Below are positions 47,454 to 54,749 of a stretch of DNA of 64,000 bases, piece after piece. The DNA comes from Zoogloea sp. (GTDB lineage: Bacteria; Pseudomonadota; Gammaproteobacteria; Burkholderiales; Rhodocyclaceae). Under the pieces are notes generated by a model. It worked only from the letters and a program-made list of their open reading frames with translations. It was not told the origin of the DNA and did not search any database. The stretch spans positions 1-64,000 of the forward strand of contig NZ_JAKLLN010000008.1 of assembly GCF_023150065.1 (NCBI RefSeq), given 5' to 3'. The position numbers were made by a program, and so were the translations under genes. How positions within the stretch are numbered: the first letter of the stretch is position 1; every line of letters starts with the position of its first letter.

Positions 47454-48428
47454 ATGAAAATCACCCGCCTTCTCAGACACGCGGTGCTCGGCCTTGGCCT
47501 GGCGGCCAGTACGGCCGCTTCGGCGGCCTACTCCCAGCTTTATGTATTCGGGGACAGCCTTTCCGACGTGGGCAACAACGCCATTGCCCTGCCCCTGGTC
47601 CTCGGCCCGGGGGTCACACCGGACACGGCCATAAGCAGCAACAGCTTTACGCCGCTGTATGCCTACAGCTCGGATCGTTACAGCAATGGCCCTGTTTGGG
47701 CGGAGGTGTTTTCGCAGCAACTGGGCACCGGCACGCTGCTGCCATCCCTGGCGGGCGGCACCGGTTTCGCCCACGGGGGCGCCAATACCGGCGGGGTGGA
47801 CGATGTGCCAACCTTGCGCGACCAGGTGAACAGCTTCATCGCCCGCCCCGGCGGCGCTCCCTCTGATGCGCTCTACGTGATCGCCGGTGGCGGCAACAAT
47901 GTGCGCGACATTGCCCTCCAGGTGCTGGGTGGCGCCGACATCGCCACCACCATCGCGGCGGGTGCCGCTGACTACGTGAACGACGTGGTCACCATGCTCG
48001 GCCAGCTGCAGGCAGAAGGTGCCCGCAAGTTCGTGGTGTGGAACACGCCGAACCTGGGTTTGACGCCCCTTGGGCTGAGCCTTGGCCCGACGGGCTCCGG
48101 CTTGCTGACCAACATCTCCAGCGCCCTCGGGGGGGCCCTTTTCAACAGCCTGGCGGGCCTGGACGGCGTCACCCTGTTCGACGTCTACGGCCTGCTCACC
48201 AACGTGGCCGCCAACCCCGCCGACTATGGCCTGGTGAACGTCAGCGATGCCTGCATTGCCGGTGCCTGCAACGTGGATACCCAGCTCTTCTGGGACGGCC
48301 TGCACCCCACCACCGCCGCCCACCAGATCATCGCCAATGCGGTGTTCAGCACCGTCCCCGAACCCGCCAGCCTGGCGCTGGCGCTGCTCGGTCTGTCGGC
48401 CCTGGCCGTGCCGCGCCGTCGGCGCTGA
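47454..48428 (+). CDS. SGNH/GDSL hydrolase with PEP-CTERM sorting tail
   Basis: A 324-aa exported esterase or lipase. After a Sec signal (residues 1-24) the GDS block is VFGDSLSDVGNN, with later Gly and Asn blocks (IAGGGNNV) and the catalytic DGLHPT. The C-terminus is a PEP-CTERM signal: VPEPAS, a hydrophobic helix and the basic end RRRR. It should be cut by an exosortase and delivered to the outer surface. The substrate is unknown. Confidence 0.88.
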   Translation: MKITRLLRHAVLGLGLAASTAASAAYSQLYVFGDSLSDVGNNAIALPLVLGPGVTPDTAISSNSFTPLYAYSSDRYSNGPVWAEVFSQQLGTGTLLPSLAGGTGFAHGGANTGGVDDVPTLRDQVNSFIARPGGAPSDALYVIAGGGNNVRDIALQVLGGADIATTIAAGAADYVNDVVTMLGQLQAEGARKFVVWNTPNLGLTPLGLSLGPTGSGLLTNISSALGGALFNSLAGLDGVTLFDVYGLLTNVAANPADYGLVNVSDACIAGACNVDTQLFWDGLHPTTAAHQIIANAVFSTVPEPASLALALLGLSALAVPRRRR

Positions 48429-48468
48429 AAAAGACACTGCCCGCCGGGATCGCTCCCGGCGGGCAGTG
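48428..48468 (-). terminator. Intrinsic terminator of the nrtABD operon
   Basis: A perfect 15-bp stem (48435-48449 with 48454-48468) with a four-base loop is followed on the minus strand by TCTTTTT. It lies 32 bases after nrtD and ends that operon. On the plus strand there is no U-tract after the stem, but the hairpin may still serve the PEP-CTERM gene. Confidence 0.85.
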
Positions 48469-48500
48469 CGGGCCTGAGCCCCGCAGTCGGCGGCGGCGTG

Positions 48501-49292
48501 TCAGGCCGCCTTCTTCATCTGCTTCTGGTACAAGAACTCCAGGATGGCGCCCCGGCACTCGGCAAAGTGCGGGTCGTGGGCCAGCGCCAGGCGGTCGCGG
48601 GGCTTGTCGAGCTTCACCTCCAGGATCTCGCCGATGGTCGCCGCCGGGCCGTTGGTCATCATCACCACCCGGTCGGAGAGCAGCACGGCCTCATCCACGT
48701 CGTGGGTCACCATCACCACGGTGGCGCCGGTCTTCTCCATCACGCCGATCAGCTCATCCTGCAGGGACGCCCGGGTCAGGGCATCCAGGGCGCCGAAGGG
48801 CTCGTCCATCAGCAGGATTTTGGGCTCCATGGCAAAGGCCCGGGCGATGCCGATACGCTGCTTCATGCCACCGGAGATCTCGTGGGGCATCTTCTGGGCG
48901 GCGTGGGTCATGTGCACCATTTCCAGGGCGGCGGCGGTGCGTTCCCTGAGCTTCGGCTTGCCTTCCTTGGTGCCGAAGACCCGCTCCACGGCCAGGTAGA
49001 CGTTATCGAAGCAGGTCAGCCAGGGCAGCAGGGAGTGGTTCTGGAACACCACCGCCCGCTCCGGGCCGGGGCCGGCGATCTCGCGGCCGTTGCACAGCAT
49101 CACCCCCGAGGTGGGCAGGGTGAGGCCGGCGATGAGGTTGAGCAGGGTCGATTTGCCGCAGCCCGAGTGGCCGATCAGGGACACGACCTCGCCGGTGCGG
49201 ATCTGCAGATTGACGTCCTGCAGGGCGATGAAGCGGCCCTTCTTGGTGTCGAAGGCCATGCCCACGTTCTCGACTTTGACGATTGCATTCAT
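48501..49292 (-). CDS. nrtD: Nitrate ABC transporter ATPase
   Basis: A 263-aa ATPase of the nitrate/sulfonate/taurine family. Walker A is GHSGCGKST, the Q-loop is VVFQNHSLLPWLTCFDNV, the signature ISGGMKQRIGIARA and Walker B ILLMDEPFGALDALTR. It closely resembles NrtD/NasD in lacking the NrtC solute-binding extension. It is the third gene of the nrtA-nrtB-nrtD operon, 22 bases after nrtB. Confidence 0.92.
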   Translation of the reverse strand: MNAIVKVENVGMAFDTKKGRFIALQDVNLQIRTGEVVSLIGHSGCGKSTLLNLIAGLTLPTSGVMLCNGREIAGPGPERAVVFQNHSLLPWLTCFDNVYLAVERVFGTKEGKPKLRERTAAALEMVHMTHAAQKMPHEISGGMKQRIGIARAFAMEPKILLMDEPFGALDALTRASLQDELIGVMEKTGATVVMVTHDVDEAVLLSDRVVMMTNGPAATIGEILEVKLDKPRDRLALAHDPHFAECRGAILEFLYQKQMKKAA

Positions 49293-49314
49293 GGTGTCAC
49301 TCCTCGGTCCGGTA

Positions 49315-50244
49315 TCAGGTGTTGCCGTAGCTGAAGCGGCGGGCGATCAGCAGCAGGAATTGTTCGAGCAGCAGGCCGACGATGCCGATCACGAAGATGG
49401 CGATGATGATGTGCTCGACCTTGAGGTTGTTCCATTCGTCCCACACCCAGAAGCCGATGCCGACGCCGCCGGTGAGCATCTCGGCGGCCACGATGACCAG
49501 CCAGGCGGTGCCGATGGACAGGCGGATGCCGGTGAGCATGTAGGGCAGCACGGAGGGAAAGAGGATCTTGGTGATGATCTTGAACTCGGACAGGTTGAGC
49601 ACCCGGGCCACGTTCAGGTAGTCCTGGGGCACGCGCTGCACGCCCTGGGCGGTGTTGAGGATCATCGGCCAGATGGAGCAGATGAAGATGGTCCAGGTGG
49701 AGGCCGGGTCGGCGGCCTTGAAGACCATCAGGCCGATGGGCAGCCAGGCCAGGGGCGACACCGGGCGCAGGATGCTGATGATCGGCTCGAGCATGCTGTT
49801 CATGAAGGCGAAGCGGCCGATGATGAAGCCCAGGGGGATGCCCACCAGGGCTGCCACGCCGAAGCCGATGGCCACGCGCTTGAGGGACGACAGGATGTTC
49901 CAGCCGATGCCCTGATCGTTCGGGCCGTTGGAGTAGAAGGGGTCGGAGAACAGCACCACGGCCGCATCCAGGGTCTTGGCCGGGCTGGGGAAGTCGGCGG
50001 ACTTCATGGCCACCAGGGCCCACACGCCGATCACGAAGGCAAAGCCCAGCAGCGGCGGCAGCACGGCGCGGATGAAGTTGCTGAAGCGCTCGCCGAACGA
50101 GACGGACGGCTCGGCGGCGGCAACGGGCGCGGGCGCCTTGGCGAGAGGGGCGGCAGCCATGTCGGTCTCCTTGGCAGGGGGGGCGTCAGCGTCGGCGTCG
50201 GGGCGGACGACCATGAGGCCGGGAGAGAGGGTCGCAGTGTTCAT
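49315..50244 (-). CDS. nrtB: Nitrate ABC transporter permease
   Basis: A 309-aa permease with about six helices after a cytoplasmic leader of some 70 residues. The EAA-type loop LNLSEFKIITKILFPSVLPYM, preceded by VPQDYLNVARV, is the ATPase contact of the NrtB/SsuC family. The leader is rich in Ala, Pro and acidic residues. It starts 86 bases after nrtA, and a palindromic repeat fills that gap. Confidence 0.92.
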   Translation of the reverse strand: MNTATLSPGLMVVRPDADADAPPAKETDMAAAPLAKAPAPVAAAEPSVSFGERFSNFIRAVLPPLLGFAFVIGVWALVAMKSADFPSPAKTLDAAVVLFSDPFYSNGPNDQGIGWNILSSLKRVAIGFGVAALVGIPLGFIIGRFAFMNSMLEPIISILRPVSPLAWLPIGLMVFKAADPASTWTIFICSIWPMILNTAQGVQRVPQDYLNVARVLNLSEFKIITKILFPSVLPYMLTGIRLSIGTAWLVIVAAEMLTGGVGIGFWVWDEWNNLKVEHIIIAIFVIGIVGLLLEQFLLLIARRFSYGNT

Positions 50245-50260
50245 CGTTATCTCCAGGATT

Positions 50261-50329
50261 CTGTAGGGGCGATTTCAATCGCCCGCGGATGGGAATCAAC
50301 AGGGGTGGGCGATTCGATCGCCCCTACAG
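50261..50329. repeat. Palindromic intergenic repeat between nrtA and nrtB
   Basis: Outer 13-bp arms CTGTAGGGGCGAT (50261-50273) and its exact complement (50317-50329) enclose smaller inverted pieces (GGGCGATTCGATCGCCC-like). This looks like a REP/BIME-type element common in GC-rich proteobacteria. In the RNA it would fold into a long stem inside the operon and may lower nrtBD expression or protect nrtA mRNA. Confidence 0.7.
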
Positions 50330-50330
50330 G

Positions 50331-51587
50331 TCAGGCCTTGATCTTGAAGCTGGCGGCGTACTTCTTCGGGTCCTTGCCGTCCCACACCACGCCGTCGATC
50401 AGCTTGGACGTGCGGAAGTCGGACTTGGGCACCGGCGCGCCGACGATGCTGGCGGCCTGCTTGTACAGCTCGGTCTTGTTGATGGCCTTGGCCACGGCCA
50501 GGTAATCCACGTCCTGCTTGAGCAGGCCCCAGCGCTTGTGCTGGGTGAGGAACCACATGCCGTCGGACAGGTAGGGGTAGTTCACCAGGCCGTCGTTGTA
50601 GAACTTCATGTAGTTCTTTTCGGACCAGCTCTTGCCCAGGCCGTTTTCGTACTGGCCGATCATGCGGCTGCGGATCACCTCGACGTCGGTGTTCACATAG
50701 CTCTTGGCGGCCACGGTTTCGGCGGTCTTGGCGCGGTTGGCGGCGCTGGCGTCGATCCACTTGGAGGCCTCGAGGATGGCGCAGATCATGGCCCGGGCGG
50801 TGTTGGGGTACTTGGCCGCAAACTCGGCAGTGGAGCCCAGCACCTTCTCCGGGTGGTCGGTCCAGATGTCCTGGGTGGTCACCGCGGTGAAGCCGATCTT
50901 GTCCACGATGGCGCGCTGGTTCCAGGGCTCGCCCACGCAGTAGCCGTCCATGTTGCCGACGCGCATGTTGGCGACCATCTGCGGAGGGGGCACGACGATG
51001 TTCTTGACGTCCTTGAAGGGATCGATGTCGTGGGCCGCCAGCCAGTAGTACAGCCACATGGCGTGGGTGCCGGTGGGGAAGGTCTGGGCGAAGGTGTACT
51101 CCTTGTCTTTCTTGGCGATCACCTTCGACAGGGAGGCCCCATCCACCGCGCCCTTGTCCTTGAGGGCGTTCGACAGGGTGATGGCCTGGCCATTGTTGTT
51201 GAGGGTCATCAGCACGGCCATGTCCTTCTTGGGGCCGCCGATGCCCAGGTGCAGGCCGTAAACCAGGCCGTACAGCACGTGGGCGGCATGCAGCTCGCCG
51301 TTGGCCAGCTTGTCCCGCACGCCGGCCCAGGAGGCCTCCTTGCTGGGGGTGATCCTGATGCCGTACTTCTTGTCGAAGCCCATCACCGAGGCCATCACCA
51401 CCGAGGAACAGTCCGTCAGGGGGATGAAACCGATCTTCACTTCTTCCAGTTCCGGCTTGTCCGAGCCAGCGGCCCAGGCGCCGGCAGAGGGGAGCATCGT
51501 GCCCATAGCAGCCATACCTCCAAGGGTTGCCCCAGCTTTGAGAAAGCCGCGGCGGGTAAGAATCTTGTCGTCGAAATGCTCGCTCAT
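50331..51587 (-). CDS. nrtA: Nitrate ABC transporter substrate-binding protein (Tat-exported)
   Basis: A 418-aa binding protein of the NrtA/CmpA family. The leader holds a twin-arginine motif (LTRRGFLKAGATLGG) and cleavage near GAWA. Family segments include IGFIPLTDCSSVVMAS, HAAHVLYGLVYGLHLG and GYCVGEPWNQRA. The Tat leader marks it as the transporter protein rather than the cytosolic sensor NasS. ATG 51587 follows AGGGGC, 24 bases after the attenuator U-tract; upstream frames run through the terminator and are rejected. Confidence 0.92.
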   Translation of the reverse strand: MSEHFDDKILTRRGFLKAGATLGGMAAMGTMLPSAGAWAAGSDKPELEEVKIGFIPLTDCSSVVMASVMGFDKKYGIRITPSKEASWAGVRDKLANGELHAAHVLYGLVYGLHLGIGGPKKDMAVLMTLNNNGQAITLSNALKDKGAVDGASLSKVIAKKDKEYTFAQTFPTGTHAMWLYYWLAAHDIDPFKDVKNIVVPPPQMVANMRVGNMDGYCVGEPWNQRAIVDKIGFTAVTTQDIWTDHPEKVLGSTAEFAAKYPNTARAMICAILEASKWIDASAANRAKTAETVAAKSYVNTDVEVIRSRMIGQYENGLGKSWSEKNYMKFYNDGLVNYPYLSDGMWFLTQHKRWGLLKQDVDYLAVAKAINKTELYKQAASIVGAPVPKSDFRTSKLIDGVVWDGKDPKKYAASFKIKA

Positions 51588-51611
51588 TGCTTGCCCCTGA
51601 TCCGTAACTAC

Positions 51612-51664
51612 AAAAAAAGAGGGCGTCACATCACCCCGCTTTGTTCGCGGGAGGATGGACGCCC
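51612..51664 (-). terminator. Attenuator terminator in the nrtA leader
   Basis: On the minus strand GGGCGUC pairs with GACGCCC (51664-51658 with 51627-51621), and inner CAUC/GAUG and CCCGC/GCGGG pairs extend it into one long stem. UCUUUUUUU (51620-51612) follows. It stands between the promoter and nrtA, so it must be read through for transporter expression. This is the expected place for ANTAR-protein antitermination. Confidence 0.88.
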
Positions 51665-51675
51665 TTGTCCAAGTC

Positions 51676-51712
51676 TGATCGCCTGATCAAGCCGAACCGC
51701 CGTTGGTTCGAC
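51676..51712 (-). promoter_or_regulatory. ANTAR-type two-hairpin leader RNA of nrtA
   Basis: Hairpin 1 (51712-51691) has an 8-bp stem capped by the hexaloop AACGGC, which keeps the A1 and G4 bases recognised by ANTAR proteins. Hairpin 2 (51689-51676) has a 5-bp UGAUC/GAUCA stem with a short AGGC loop, less canonical. Both precede the attenuator. NasT, encoded just upstream, is the expected ligand. Confidence 0.7.
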
Positions 51713-51726
51713 TTCAGTCCAGACTT

Positions 51727-51742
51727 AGCGAGCTCCGTGCCA
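51727..51742 (-). promoter_or_regulatory. Sigma-54 promoter of nrtABD
   Basis: On the minus strand TGGCACGGAGCTCGCT fits the -24/-12 consensus TGGCACG-N4-TTGCW with GG and GC separated by exactly ten bases and one mismatch. The start would be near 51716, giving a leader of about 130 bases that contains the hairpins and attenuator. Confidence 0.8.
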
Positions 51743-51756
51743 GAAACTGCAAGCCA

Positions 51757-51770
51757 ATGATTTAAATCAA
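51757..51770. promoter_or_regulatory. FNR/Dnr-like or IHF-like site at the nrtA promoter
   Basis: On the minus strand TTGAT-TTAA-ATCAT matches the FNR/Dnr consensus at nine of ten bases and lies about 48 bases upstream of the predicted start. The same AT-rich stretch could bind IHF, which helps sigma-54 promoters to bend DNA between activator and polymerase. Confidence 0.45.
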
Positions 51771-51830
51771 TTTTCTAAAATCCGGAAATTTACTACCCCT
51801 TTATGGATAGACAAATCCGCCCCGCTCCAC

Positions 51831-51865
51831 GCACTGCTGCAGTGCAATACGCACCGCTTTGGATC
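51831..51865. promoter_or_regulatory. Two NtrC-like enhancer sites for nrtABD
   Basis: GCACT-N5-AGTGC (51831-51845) is a symmetric match to the NtrC site GCACY-N5-RGTGC. A weaker GCACC-N5-GGATC (51851-51865) lies 20 bases away, centre to centre, about two helical turns. They are about 122 and 142 bases upstream of the predicted start, the usual enhancer distance. Confidence 0.65.
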
Positions 51866-51975
51866 ACAAAAGCGCCAGACCATCCACCAAGCCGCATGGC
51901 GAAAGGAAATCGGGGCGGAAGCGCTGTCGCACTCCCGCCCCGACTCAAGGCGCACAACGGGCAAACCTACCTCTT

Positions 51976-52551
51976 TCAGAGTAGCAAGCTCGCCATGTCC
52001 ACCACGTCCCGCGCCACGTCGGCCAGCTTGCGCCCGCGCTCCATGGCGAGCTTGCGCAGCGCGTGGTAGGCCGCCTCCTCGTCCAGCCCGCGGGCCTTCA
52101 TCAACAGGCCCTTGGCCTTGTCCACCACGATGCGCTCGGACAGCTTGCGGTTGGCGTCGTCCAGTTCGGCGCGCAGGGTCTGGAACTCCTCGAACTGGGC
52201 GATGGCCACCTCGACCAGGGAGTCGAGCCGCTCGGCACTCACGGAATCAACCACATAGGACGACACGCCCGCCTTCACGGCGCGGCGGATCATCGCGGAA
52301 TCGGAGTCCTGGGAGAACAGCAGCACCGGGCGCGGACAGTCCCGGTTCATGGTCGCCAGGTGTTCCAGGGTGTCCCGGCTCGGAGAATCGGCCTGGATGA
52401 AGATCACATCGGGCTTGGTGGCCAGCACCTGGTCGGACAGATCCATGGCGCTGGAGAGCACGGCGGCCACCTGATGACCCGCCAGGGCGAGGGCCGCACA
52501 GACGTCGGCGGCGCGCTCGCGGGAGGATTCGACGACAAGGACTCGGAGCAT
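51976..52551 (-). CDS. nasT: NasT-type ANTAR antiterminator with receiver domain
   Basis: A 191-aa protein. The receiver domain (1-120) starts MLRVLVVESSRERAADV. The position of the phospho-acceptor Asp is Gln53 (DVIFIQADSPSRD), so phosphorylation is unlikely. The ANTAR RNA-binding domain (about 130-190) has LSERIVVDKAKGLLM and LDEEAAYHALRKLAM. In NasST systems NasT is freed from NasS by nitrate and prevents termination in nas leaders. It lies upstream of the nrtA leader on the same strand. No nasS gene is present here. Confidence 0.9.
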   Translation of the reverse strand: MLRVLVVESSRERAADVCAALALAGHQVAAVLSSAMDLSDQVLATKPDVIFIQADSPSRDTLEHLATMNRDCPRPVLLFSQDSDSAMIRRAVKAGVSSYVVDSVSAERLDSLVEVAIAQFEEFQTLRAELDDANRKLSERIVVDKAKGLLMKARGLDEEAAYHALRKLAMERGRKLADVARDVVDMASLLL

Positions 52552-52614
52552 GGCAGCAGAACCGGAAAGACAGATGGAAGGGGCTTAGCAGGAAGCGCGC
52601 CACCCTTCGCGCCC

Positions 52615-53673
52615 TCACCCTTCCGGAGGCAACCGCCGCCACGCCCGCCAGGCCCGGAACAGCAAGGGCGCGCAGGCCGTCAGCAGCACCACCCGCAGCA
52701 CATGGGTGGCGGTCACCAGGGGCACGCTCAGGTGCATCTCCCGGGCGGTGATGCTCATCTCGGCCATGCCGCCAGGGGACGCCGCCAGCAGCAGGGACGC
52801 GAAGGGGATGGGCACCGCCAGCCCGAGCAGCCCGACGAAACCCGCGCCCAGGGCCAGGACCAGGCTGGTGCTGAGGCCCGCCACCCCCAGGAAGCGCGGC
52901 GCGGCATGAAAGAAATCCGGCGAGAAGCGCATGCCCAGCGCCGTGCCCAGGAGCAGCTGCCCGCCGTTCACCAGCCAGGCCGGCAGGCTGGACAGGGGCA
53001 GACTGAAGGCCGTCAGGGCCCCCACCACGCTGAGGGGGCCGAGCACCCAGGCGTTGGCGATGCCGAGCCGCAGATACACTGCCACCCCACCCAGGGATGC
53101 CGCCAACAACAGCGGAAAGCGCGGCCAGTCCACCTGGCTGCTGAGGGCGCGGAAAGTCTCATGCCCTTCGAAGGGGCCGGCGTGGATGACGAAGGGAATG
53201 CTGCTCACCACCATCATGACCCGCAGGGCGTGGGCCGCGGCGATCCGGTCGGTGGCGCCGCCGTGGGCCTCCGCCAGCACGACCATCTCGGACGCGCCAC
53301 CGGGGAGCCCCGAGAAGAAAGCCGTGGTGGCGTCCACCTGCCCCCAGCGCGCGATGATGCGCGCCGCCACCAGCCCCAGGGCCACGGCACTGGCCGCCAT
53401 CACCACGATAGCCCCGGTGTGGCGCCCCAGCTCGGCCAGCACCGCCGGAGTGAAATACAGCCCGAGGGCCGTGCCGATGGCCCACTGGCCGGCCTGACGC
53501 CCGCCCCGGGGCGCCTGCAGGGGCACCCCGGCCACCCGCAGCAGGGCAACGGAAAAGAGCGGACCCAGCATCCACGGCAGGGGCAGATGCAGCCCTGCCG
53601 CCAGCCACCCGGCCAGGCAGGCGACGCCGAGGGCAGCGGCGATGAGGACGAGGGGGCGCAGCCACGACGGCAT
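52615..53673 (-). CDS. AbrB-family membrane protein
   Basis: A 352-aa protein with about ten helices arranged as two AbrB repeats. Each contains a GLPGG/SPGGM-type motif (FFSGLPGGASEMVVLAE and LLAASPGGMAEMSITA). The old label ammonia monooxygenase regulator is misleading; these are transporter-like. It starts eight bases after the ABC ATPase stop, at the end of the porin/ABC operon. A role with the same substrate is inferred. Confidence 0.82.
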   Translation of the reverse strand: MPSWLRPLVLIAAALGVACLAGWLAAGLHLPLPWMLGPLFSVALLRVAGVPLQAPRGGRQAGQWAIGTALGLYFTPAVLAELGRHTGAIVVMAASAVALGLVAARIIARWGQVDATTAFFSGLPGGASEMVVLAEAHGGATDRIAAAHALRVMMVVSSIPFVIHAGPFEGHETFRALSSQVDWPRFPLLLAASLGGVAVYLRLGIANAWVLGPLSVVGALTAFSLPLSSLPAWLVNGGQLLLGTALGMRFSPDFFHAAPRFLGVAGLSTSLVLALGAGFVGLLGLAVPIPFASLLLAASPGGMAEMSITAREMHLSVPLVTATHVLRVVLLTACAPLLFRAWRAWRRLPPEG

Positions 53674-53681
53674 GGTCGGAA

Positions 53682-54749
53682 TCAGAAGATCCACACCCCG
53701 CCGGCCGGCAGGGACACCCAGCGCCGCCCGGGGGCTTCGTGGGTCTTGCCCCACACCCGCAGCAGGTCGTCACCGGCATGAAAGACGTACTCGAAACGGT
53801 CGCCGAGGAACATGGAGGTGACCAGCTCGATCTCCGCCCGGTTGTCGCCGGGCCCTTCACACAGCTGGGCCTGCTCCACCCGGACCACGGCGCAGGCCTC
53901 GTGGCCGATGGCGGCGTTGGTACGGCGCAGGCCCCACACGGCCATGCCGTTGTCCAGGTCGATGCGCGCCTCCCCGCCACGGATGTCGCCGATGCGCCCC
54001 TTCATGACGTTGTTGCTGCCCATGAAGTCGGCCACGAAATGGGTCTGGGGCTGGCCGTACATCTCCTGGGGGGTGCCCTGCTGCTCGATCACCCCGCCGT
54101 TGAGCAGCAGGATGCGGTCGGACATGGCCATCGCCTCGGACTGGTCGTGGGTCACCACCAGGGCCGACAGCTGCATCTCGACGATCAGGTTGCGCAGCCA
54201 GGCGCGGGCCTCCTCGCGCATCTTGGCGTCCAGGTTGGAGAGGGGCTCGTCGAGCAGGATCACCGGCGGGTTGTAGACCAGCGCCCGGGCAATGGACACC
54301 CGCTGCTGCTGGCCGCCGGAGAGCTGGTGGGGATAGCGCTCGGCCAGGTGATCGAGGCCCAGGTTCTTGAGGGCGGCATGGACCCGGGTGCCCATCTCGC
54401 CTGCGGCCACCTTGCGCAGCTTGAGCGGGTAGGCCACGTTGTCGAACACCGTCTTGTGCGGCCACAGGGCGTAGGACTGGAAGACCAGCCCCAGGTCCCG
54501 CTTTTCGGCCGGGATGTCGATGCCGGCGGCGGCGTCGTAGATGGCCCGCCCGGCGATGGTGACGCTGCCGGTGTGGGGCTGTTCGAGGCCGGCCACGGCC
54601 CGCAGCAGGGTGGTCTTGCCGCTGCCCGAAGGCCCGAGCAGGGAGACCACCTCGCCCCGGCGCAGCTGCATGGAGACACCCTTGAGGATGGGGTTGCTGC
54701 CGTAGGACAGGGCCAGGTTATCGACGGAGAGGATGGTCTTGTCAGTCAT
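53682..54749 (-). CDS. Fbp/Pot-type ABC ATPase
   Basis: A 355-aa ATPase with Walker A GPSGSGKTT, the Q-loop LVFQSYALWPHKTVFDNV, the signature LSGGQQQRVSIARAL and Walker B VILLDEPLSNLDAKMRE. A C-terminal TOBE-like regulatory domain follows (about 245-350). It overlaps the permease gene by eight bases. Together with the binding protein and double permease it forms an iron, phosphonate or organic-acid importer; the substrate cannot be fixed. Confidence 0.9.
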   Translation of the reverse strand: MTDKTILSVDNLALSYGSNPILKGVSMQLRRGEVVSLLGPSGSGKTTLLRAVAGLEQPHTGSVTIAGRAIYDAAAGIDIPAEKRDLGLVFQSYALWPHKTVFDNVAYPLKLRKVAAGEMGTRVHAALKNLGLDHLAERYPHQLSGGQQQRVSIARALVYNPPVILLDEPLSNLDAKMREEARAWLRNLIVEMQLSALVVTHDQSEAMAMSDRILLLNGGVIEQQGTPQEMYGQPQTHFVADFMGSNNVMKGRIGDIRGGEARIDLDNGMAVWGLRRTNAAIGHEACAVVRVEQAQLCEGPGDNRAEIELVTSMFLGDRFEYVFHAGDDLLRVWGKTHEAPGRRWVSLPAGGVWIF

